Assembly (NCBI GenBank): GCA_013041585.1
Contig: JABEVM010000186.1
Location: forward strand, 1 to 7,041
DNA length: 7,041 bases
DNA from: Chlamydiota bacterium
GTDB lineage: Bacteria > Chlamydiota > Chlamydiia > Chlamydiales > Rhabdochlamydiaceae
Reading direction: 5' to 3'
Part shown: positions 6,554 to 7,041 of the stretch, piece by piece
Position numbering within the stretch: the stretch's first letter is position 1
How the letters are laid out: the number at the start of each line of letters is the position of its first letter
Notes under the pieces: generated by a model
Told to the model about the DNA's origin: nothing
What the model saw: the letters and a program-made list of their open reading frames with translations, nothing else
Database searches by the model: none
Position numbers and translations under genes: made by a program

Positions 6554-7041
6554 CGATCTCTTTTTCGAGCTTAACGATGTCTTTTACAAAATTGCGGATC
6601 CCTTCTGCAAGTTTATCCGTTGCCATTGGGTTATCGCCTAATTGATAACGGAAAGTCTTTTCATCTAATGTCATTTTTTCAATAGGGCTTTTCTTTGCAG
6701 TTTCCGGATCGAGCTTTCTTGGAACCGGAGCTTCGCTTTTTTCTAACTCTTCTAAGAGTTTTGGAGCGATGGTGAGCAAGTCGCAGCCGGCAAGTTCAGT
6801 AATTTCATCTTTGTTGCGGAAGGAAGCTCCCATAATCTGGGTTTTAGACCCAAATTTCTTAAAATAGGCATAAATTTGAGTGACGGAAATGACACCTGGA
6901 TCTTCTGCAGGGGGGTAAGAATCTTTCCCTTCATTTTTCTTGTACCAGTCTAGGATACGGCCGACAAAGGGGGAGATGAGCGTTGCTCCAGCCTCTGCGC
7001 AGCCAATGGCTTGAGGGAGGCTAAATAGAAGAGTCATGTTA
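6540..7041 (-). CDS. tal: Transaldolase, C-terminal half (5' end beyond window)
   Basis: Transaldolase (EC 2.2.1.2) moves a dihydroxyacetone unit between sedoheptulose-7-phosphate and glyceraldehyde-3-phosphate in the non-oxidative pentose phosphate pathway, in the cytosol. The visible 166 full codons start with NMTLLFS, matching the strand with Asn154 and Thr156 in E. coli TalB numbering. Then come SPFVGRILDW (Ser176, Phe178, Arg181), AEDPGV, GASFRN (phosphate-binding Ser226 and Arg228), LAGCDLLTI and the terminal NPMATDKLAEGIRNF helix. All these residues are conserved, so the enzyme is probably active. The missing ~153 residues beyond 7041 should hold the Schiff-base lysine (Lys132) and Asp17, Asn35 and Glu96. 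The ATG at 7035-7037 is this internal Met, not the start, since the preceding in-frame codon encodes the family Asn. The reading frame is open to the window edge. The C-terminus lacks any extra domain. Confidence 0.96.
   Translation of the reverse strand, partial: NMTLLFSLPQAIGCAEAGATLISPFVGRILDWYKKNEGKDSYPPAEDPGVISVTQIYAYFKKFGSKTQIMGASFRNKDEITELAGCDLLTIAPKLLEELEKSEAPVPRKLDPETAKKSPIEKMTLDEKTFRYQLGDNPMATDKLAEGIRNFVKDIVKLEKEIEKRL

Noticed and set aside
6752..6934. Minus-strand open frame of 60 codons inside tal
   Set aside because: It is an out-of-frame shadow of a highly conserved transaldolase reading.
7035..7037. ATG as the start codon of a short transaldolase-like gene
   Set aside because: The Met falls within the conserved N-[ML]-T-L-L-F-S strand and the preceding in-frame codon encodes its Asn, so the gene continues past the window edge and is not a natural truncation.
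1..7041. tRNA, rRNA, CRISPR array, insertion sequence or inverted terminal repeats
   Set aside because: Nearly every base is accounted for by two coding regions; no cloverleaf, regularly spaced DNA repeat, transposase motif or flanking inverted repeat was seen.

Overview
The window holds two convergent protein-coding genes and almost nothing else. One giant plus-strand reading frame (76-6534, 2152 codons) fills about 92% of it. The 3' half of a minus-strand transaldolase gene (tal) occupies the right end and runs off the edge at 7041. The two stop codons are 5 bases apart. The organism is a bacterium with AT-rich DNA. The transaldolase is of the TalB/TALDO1 type. An AT-rich genome carrying a very large lineage-specific repeat protein next to a housekeeping gene would suit an intracellular group such as the Chlamydiota. 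That placement is an inference from general appearance, not from a diagnostic marker.

Layout: 1-75 is a short AT-rich leader with two TATAAT hexamers 22 bases apart and a weak AGGA ribosome-binding site. 76-6534 encodes a roughly 245-kDa (estimated from length) soluble-looking protein that I do not recognise. Read by eye, it alternates long charged helical stretches with three diverged copies (A, B, C) of a Trp- and beta-rich module of about 190-235 residues. Between modules B and C lies an array of helical units, about 75 residues each, marked by a recurring aromatic anchor. 6533-6553 can form a weak A/U-rich hairpin between the converging genes. 6540-7041 is the C-terminal half of transaldolase, an enzyme of the non-oxidative pentose phosphate pathway.

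Nothing in the sequence links the two genes functionally; they are convergent and probably transcribed independently. The point of interest is the giant protein: its modules and solenoid-like units suggest a large scaffold or binding protein built by repeated internal duplication, with no recognisable catalytic motif, secretion signal or membrane anchor. No RNA gene, CRISPR array, insertion sequence or attachment site was seen, and no intergenic stretch exceeds 75 bases.
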